64,000 nucleotides of DNA from the NCBI GenBank assembly GCA_021199235.1, contig JAJQIL010000030.1, forward strand, positions 63,319-127,318, in the 5' to 3' direction. Source of the DNA: Lachnospiraceae bacterium. GTDB lineage: Bacteria; Bacillota; Clostridia; Lachnospirales; Lachnospiraceae. How positions within the stretch are numbered: position 1 is the first letter of the stretch; every line of letters begins with the position of its first letter. The translations under genes were made by a program, and so were the position numbers. The notes under the pieces were generated by a model. The model made no database searches. It was not told where the DNA came from and saw only the letters and a program-made list of their open reading frames with translations. Positions 60,662 through 64,000 of this stretch are shown piece by piece.

Positions 60662-61723
60662 ATGAGGAAGATCAGACGGAGAGAGAAAACAGCAAAGACC
60701 CGGGGAAGAAATCCCGCTCTGATCCTGCTGTTCGCGGCAGGCTTCCTGCTGGTGCTGTACCCGGTGGTGGGCAACCTCTGGAATTCGTACCGGCAGCAGC
60801 GTCTGGCCAATACGTATGAGGCGGCGGTGGAAAGCCTGGACGAGGATCAGTACGGGGAGCTGTGGGAGGCGGCGTGGGAGTATAATGACACGCATACTCC
60901 GTATCGGGTGCCGGACGCGTTTGCCGTTGGCGAAGAGGAGGCGGAGGAAGAGGACGAAGAATACCTCATGTATGAAAGTCTTCTCAATGTGGCCGGCGAC
61001 GGAATTATGGGTTATGTGGAGATCCCGAAGATTGACATAAAGATTCCGATTTACCATGGGACGGATGATGAGGTGCTGACGAAAGGCGCCGGGCATCTGT
61101 ACGGTTCGTCGCTGCCGGTCGGCGGAGAAGGGACGCATGCGGTGATCGCGGCGCACCGGGGTCTGCCGTCCGCGTCGCTGTTTACAGATCTGGATCTGTT
61201 GGAGATTGGGGATCAGTTTTACCTTTATATTCTGGATGATATACTCGCTTATGAGGTCGACCAGATTCTGGTGGTGGAGCCGGACGAGACAGAATCCCTG
61301 ATGCCGGCGGAGGGCGAGGACTATGTGACGCTTGTGACCTGCACACCCTATGGCGTGAACACGCAGCGGTTGCTGGTGCGTGGGCACCGGGTCGAGTATT
61401 CGGAAGAACAATATGAGGAAGAGACGGGCAAAAGCACGTCCTCGCTGATGACCAACTATGTGCTGGTGGCGCTGATCGGATTCCTTACCGTGGCGGTCGC
61501 GGCGGTGCTGATCCGGCTGTATTATGAGAAGAAAACCGCTTCTCATAATGCTCCAGAATCTGACGATTCTGTCGCTAACTTATCGGGTGAGAGTACGCAA
61601 GCGTCCTCTCCTTCCGATAAGTTACATTACCGAAGAAAAGCGGCTGCTGTGCCTTCGGGAAGTGTGGATGCGATAGACCAGGAAGCAGGAGATACTGCGG
61701 GAGGCGATGATTCTCGATCATGA
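60662..61723 (+). CDS. Class C sortase (sortase 1)
   Basis: This 353-residue membrane transpeptidase polymerises or anchors the LPxTG pilins. An N-terminal span (about 17-38) is followed by NLWNSYRQQRLANTYEAAVE, an acidic linker and the beta-barrel domain (about 115-250). The catalytic residues are His165 in AAHRGLPSA, Cys227 in TLVTCTPYG and Arg236 in NTQRLLVRG. A second span (about 260-285) places it in class C, followed by a Ser/Asp-rich tail of about 65 residues. The ATG has no strong ribosome binding site. It is a paralogue of the 61904 sortase. Confidence 0.93.
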   Translation: MRKIRRREKTAKTRGRNPALILLFAAGFLLVLYPVVGNLWNSYRQQRLANTYEAAVESLDEDQYGELWEAAWEYNDTHTPYRVPDAFAVGEEEAEEEDEEYLMYESLLNVAGDGIMGYVEIPKIDIKIPIYHGTDDEVLTKGAGHLYGSSLPVGGEGTHAVIAAHRGLPSASLFTDLDLLEIGDQFYLYILDDILAYEVDQILVVEPDETESLMPAEGEDYVTLVTCTPYGVNTQRLLVRGHRVEYSEEQYEEETGKSTSSLMTNYVLVALIGFLTVAVAAVLIRLYYEKKTASHNAPESDDSVANLSGESTQASSPSDKLHYRRKAAAVPSGSVDAIDQEAGDTAGGDDSRS

Positions 61724-61887
61724 ATATTAAGAGTGATGAGAAAAGGCTTGATGCATTTTGTCTACTTGAGAAACTTGCAGAAGGAAAGAATGCAGGAGAG
61801 AAAGCAGGGTGGATTTCGCCTGAAGAAGTGAGAGAATATTTCGAGATGAAGAAAATGGCCGGAAGAACAGATGGAATAATACGATAG
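61720..61887 (+). CDS. Small antitoxin-like protein between the sortases
   Basis: A 55-residue frame starts with ATGA overlapping the sortase 1 stop and ends 16 bp before sortase 2. The sequence LLEKLAEGKNAGEKAGWISP and EEVREYFEMKK resembles the C-terminal part of Phd/RelB-type antitoxins, where a G-W/Y-x-S/T-x-E-E-V pattern is frequent. No toxin gene adjoins. It may be a fragment of an antitoxin gene or a small protein of the sortase operon; translational coupling to sortase 1 supports expression. Confidence 0.45.
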   Translation: MNIKSDEKRLDAFCLLEKLAEGKNAGEKAGWISPEEVREYFEMKKMAGRTDGIIR

Positions 61888-61903
61888 CGGAGGGAACCGG
61901 TTC

Positions 61904-62986
61904 ATGAGTTCGCAGGAGAACCAGGACAAACAGCGTGAAAATACGCGTTCAAAAAGAATCAATCTGCGGGTGCTGCTCGGGATGCTGGTTTTTCTGGTTG
62001 GACTTGGTGTGGTGCTCTATCCGGCGGTGAGCAATCTCTGGAATAACTACCGGCAGTCGAGGCTCACGCAGAGCTACGATCAGGCAGTCGAAGCAGCTGC
62101 GCCGGAGGATCTGTCCGCGATGTGGGAGGCAGCCTGGGAGTACAACGCGAACCTGACAGGGAATCTCATCGGCGATGCGTTTGACGGCGCATTTGAGGAT
62201 GAAGCGATTGAGAACACGGAGAATGCAGACACGGAGACTGCGAATGCTACAGCAGAAGCAGATATTGTTGCCGGATCAGAAAATGAAACTAAATACATAA
62301 CAGAAAATGAAACAGAAACCGAAGAAGAATACGTAACAGAGAATGCAACGGAAAATGAATCAGAAACCGAGGAACTCCCGGCGGCAGAAAAGGATACCCT
62401 TTACCAGTCCCTTCTGAACCTTGCGGGCGACGGCATCATGGGCTACCTTTCCATCCCGAAGATCGACGTGTATCTGCCGATTTATCACGGGACGGGTACG
62501 GAAGAGCTGCAGAAAGGCATCGGCCATCTTTACGGGACGTCGCTGCCGGTCGGCGGCGAGGGTACGCATACCGTGCTGGCCGGACACAGAGGGCTGCCGT
62601 CCGCGGCGCTTCTGACCGATCTGGATCTGCTGGAAGAGGGAGATTATTTCTATTTTTATATACTGGATGATGTCCTCGCTTATCAGGTGACGGGCATCGA
62701 AGTGGTGGAGCCGGATGAGACGGACAGCCTCGCGACGGTGGCGGGAGAGGATCTGGCCACGATCGTGACCTGCACGCCCTACGGGATCAATACGCACCGG
62801 CTTCTGGTGCACGGGACACGCGTAGAATATGTCCCGGACATGGAGCAGGAACAGGAGCAGACGCAGACCGGGCAGATCCTGAGCTTTCATGGATACGCCT
62901 GGATGGCCTACGGGCTTCCGGCGATCGGAATCGCCTTTGTACTGCTGCTGGCGCTGCTGCTGCGCGCGCGGCGGAAACGGCGGTAG
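61904..62986 (+). CDS. Class C sortase (sortase 2) with acidic Thr/Glu insertion
   Basis: This 360-residue sortase has the same plan as sortase 1: a span (about 22-44), NLWNNYRQSRLTQSYDQAVE, the catalytic domain with His228 in GHRGLPSA, Cys290 in IVTCTPYG and Arg299 in NTHRLLVHG, and a C-terminal span. Between the first span and the domain lies an acidic Glu/Thr/Asn-rich insertion (about residues 100-165). It is much longer than in sortase 1 and resembles the stalk of the giant adhesin. The two sortases may handle polymerisation and anchoring of different pilins (inference). Confidence 0.93.
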   Translation: MSSQENQDKQRENTRSKRINLRVLLGMLVFLVGLGVVLYPAVSNLWNNYRQSRLTQSYDQAVEAAAPEDLSAMWEAAWEYNANLTGNLIGDAFDGAFEDEAIENTENADTETANATAEADIVAGSENETKYITENETETEEEYVTENATENESETEELPAAEKDTLYQSLLNLAGDGIMGYLSIPKIDVYLPIYHGTGTEELQKGIGHLYGTSLPVGGEGTHTVLAGHRGLPSAALLTDLDLLEEGDYFYFYILDDVLAYQVTGIEVVEPDETDSLATVAGEDLATIVTCTPYGINTHRLLVHGTRVEYVPDMEQEQEQTQTGQILSFHGYAWMAYGLPAIGIAFVLLLALLLRARRKRR

Positions 62987-63043
62987 CGGAATTTTGTGCG
63001 TCCGCTGTTATGGGTGTGTTATAAATGCAAAGGAGCGGCATGA

Positions 63044-63087
63044 TAATTGCAAAGATACAGAGCAGTAATTGCAAAGATACGGAGCAG
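63044..63087 (+). repeat. Two 22-bp tandem repeats before the third pilin-like gene
   Basis: TAATTGCAAAGATACAGAGC plus AG occurs at 63044-63065 and again at 63066-63087 with one difference (A to G). It lies in the short gap upstream of the gene at 63121, in its probable leader. Confidence 0.75.
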
Positions 63088-63120
63088 TTATCGGGAATGA
63101 GTATGAAAAGGAGAGTTCAG

Positions 63121-64000
63121 ATGAAAAAGTTCGTTCGTCAGATGGGATGTTTATTTTGCCTGTTGCTGTGCGGGCTGTTCTATACGAGCGCTGCAGCAAC
63201 GGAAGAGGCGGTTAATCCGGAAACCACAGGGACTCTGACAGTCAGCTATACCTTTGGGACAGACGCGGAAGCGGGGAACAATCTGGCCTTGCCGGGGGTT
63301 TGCTTCCGGCTTTATCGGATTGCTTCCATCAGCGCGAACGGGACATATTCTCTGACCGATGAGTTCGCGGACAGCGGTCTGACAAATGAGCAGCTGAACA
63401 GTCTGGAAAAAGCCCATGACGTAACAGCGGTGGTGAATACGCTGGTCTCCTGGCTGAATGATGATTCCTCAGAGACGGATTCCGGGACGAAGACAGAGAC
63501 AGAGGCAGAGAGCCTCCAGACAGAAAACGCGGATCCCGAAACGGAAGATGCAGATTACCAAACAGATACGGAGAGTATAAAATACCTGGTGACACAGACC
63601 GCGATTGCAGCCGCGAAGGAAGCCAGGACAGATGAGAATGGCACGGCGGTATTTACGGAACTGCAGACCGGCCTGTATCTTCTGGCGGGAGAAAGCCTGA
63701 CGATCGGAGAGAAGATCTACACCAACAGCGCGACTTTGGTGAGCATTCCGAGCCTGAAAGCAGATGAGACTGGCTGGAACTATGATGTAACAGTCAACGC
63801 CAAGGCTGAGGAGAACATTGTGGAGCCAGAAACCGAGGAGCCGACGGAGCAGCCAACGGAGCCGCCGACGGAAGAGCCGACCGAGGAACAGACAGAACTG
63901 CCGACGGAAACTCACACAGACCACCAAAAAGAAGCGCAAAAACACGATCAGCGCGGTATCATTAAAAAATATGACGCTGCGGAGGGGGGAGACGGGGGGG
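63121..64000 (+). CDS. Pilin-like surface protein, 3' truncated by window edge
   Basis: The frame is open from the ATG at 63121 to the window end (at least 293 residues) and follows AAAAGGAG by 8 bp. A signal peptide (MKKFVRQMGCLFCLLLCGLF) is followed by TGTLTVSYTF and a SpaA-like domain (LPGVCFRLYRIASI, then GTAVFTELQTGLYLL). An acidic Glu/Thr insertion lies at about residues 115-140. A Pro/Thr/Glu-rich stalk begins near 235. The wall anchor would lie outside the window. It is probably a minor pilin or tip protein of the same locus. The last 60 bp (G-rich, ending GGAGGGGGGAGACGGGGGG) lose the stalk pattern, so a sequence error or frameshift there is possible. Confidence 0.75.
   Translation, partial: MKKFVRQMGCLFCLLLCGLFYTSAAATEEAVNPETTGTLTVSYTFGTDAEAGNNLALPGVCFRLYRIASISANGTYSLTDEFADSGLTNEQLNSLEKAHDVTAVVNTLVSWLNDDSSETDSGTKTETEAESLQTENADPETEDADYQTDTESIKYLVTQTAIAAAKEARTDENGTAVFTELQTGLYLLAGESLTIGEKIYTNSATLVSIPSLKADETGWNYDVTVNAKAEENIVEPETEEPTEQPTEPPTEEPTEEQTELPTETHTDHQKEAQKHDQRGIIKKYDAAEGGDGG

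Noticed and set aside
63940..64000. Apparent change of pattern and G-rich end in the last pilin-like gene
   Set aside because: It sits at the window edge and could be a sequence error or contig end; too little sequence to call a frameshift.

Overview
The window looks like a chromosome segment of a gut-type Lachnospiraceae/Clostridia bacterium (Firmicutes). This is inferred from the AGGAGG-type ribosome binding sites, LPxTG wall-anchored proteins with class C sortases, several sugar ABC importers paired with glycoside hydrolases and AraC/LacI regulators, and small protein families common in that group. No rRNA, tRNA, CRISPR array or integrase was seen.

Region 1 (1-9200): a truncated membrane protein, a LacI and an AraC regulator meeting tail to tail, then a sugar ABC importer (binding protein plus two permeases, no ATPase) and two SGNH esterases, one of them CE2-like. 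Together they suggest uptake and deacetylation of an acetylated glycan. Region 2 (9200-15400): a PD-(D/E)XK-like protein and a complete branched-chain amino-acid type importer (binding protein, LivH, LivM, LivG, LivF) with its own promoter.

Region 3 (15400-18020): a small defence or toxin-antitoxin island with an XRE regulator, an ImmA/IrrE metallopeptidase and a PIN-like nuclease. It is bounded by a duplicated 3' end of the neighbouring araC gene, and a 135-bp inverted-repeat element with an 8-bp target duplication sits in its 5' leader. Region 4 (18018-33960): a sucrose/raffinose-type locus with AraC regulators, an ABC importer, GH32, GH13_4 (amylosucrase-like), GH36 alpha-galactosidase and another GH13. 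It is interrupted by an AAA ATPase plus RloB-like pair, again bounded by a duplicated gene 3' end, with a deletion scar of a second alpha-galactosidase copy.

Region 5 (34060-34900): decayed genes, including an AlbA_2/winged-helix protein with an internal deletion. Region 6 (35340-64000): a sortase-assembled surface locus with a 5030-residue LPQTG adhesin built from four beta-helix modules, two LPATG pilins with structured leaders that share a hairpin, two class C sortases and the start of another pilin-like gene. About 5.8 kb inside it holds unrelated AAA ATPases, a HipA-like kinase with its partner domain fused to a broken ATPase, and a decayed HigA-like antitoxin.

The most notable pattern is that two defence-like modules both sit next to duplicated 3' ends of resident genes with no recombinase nearby. 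The copies differ slightly, which suggests capture by homologous recombination with related strains.
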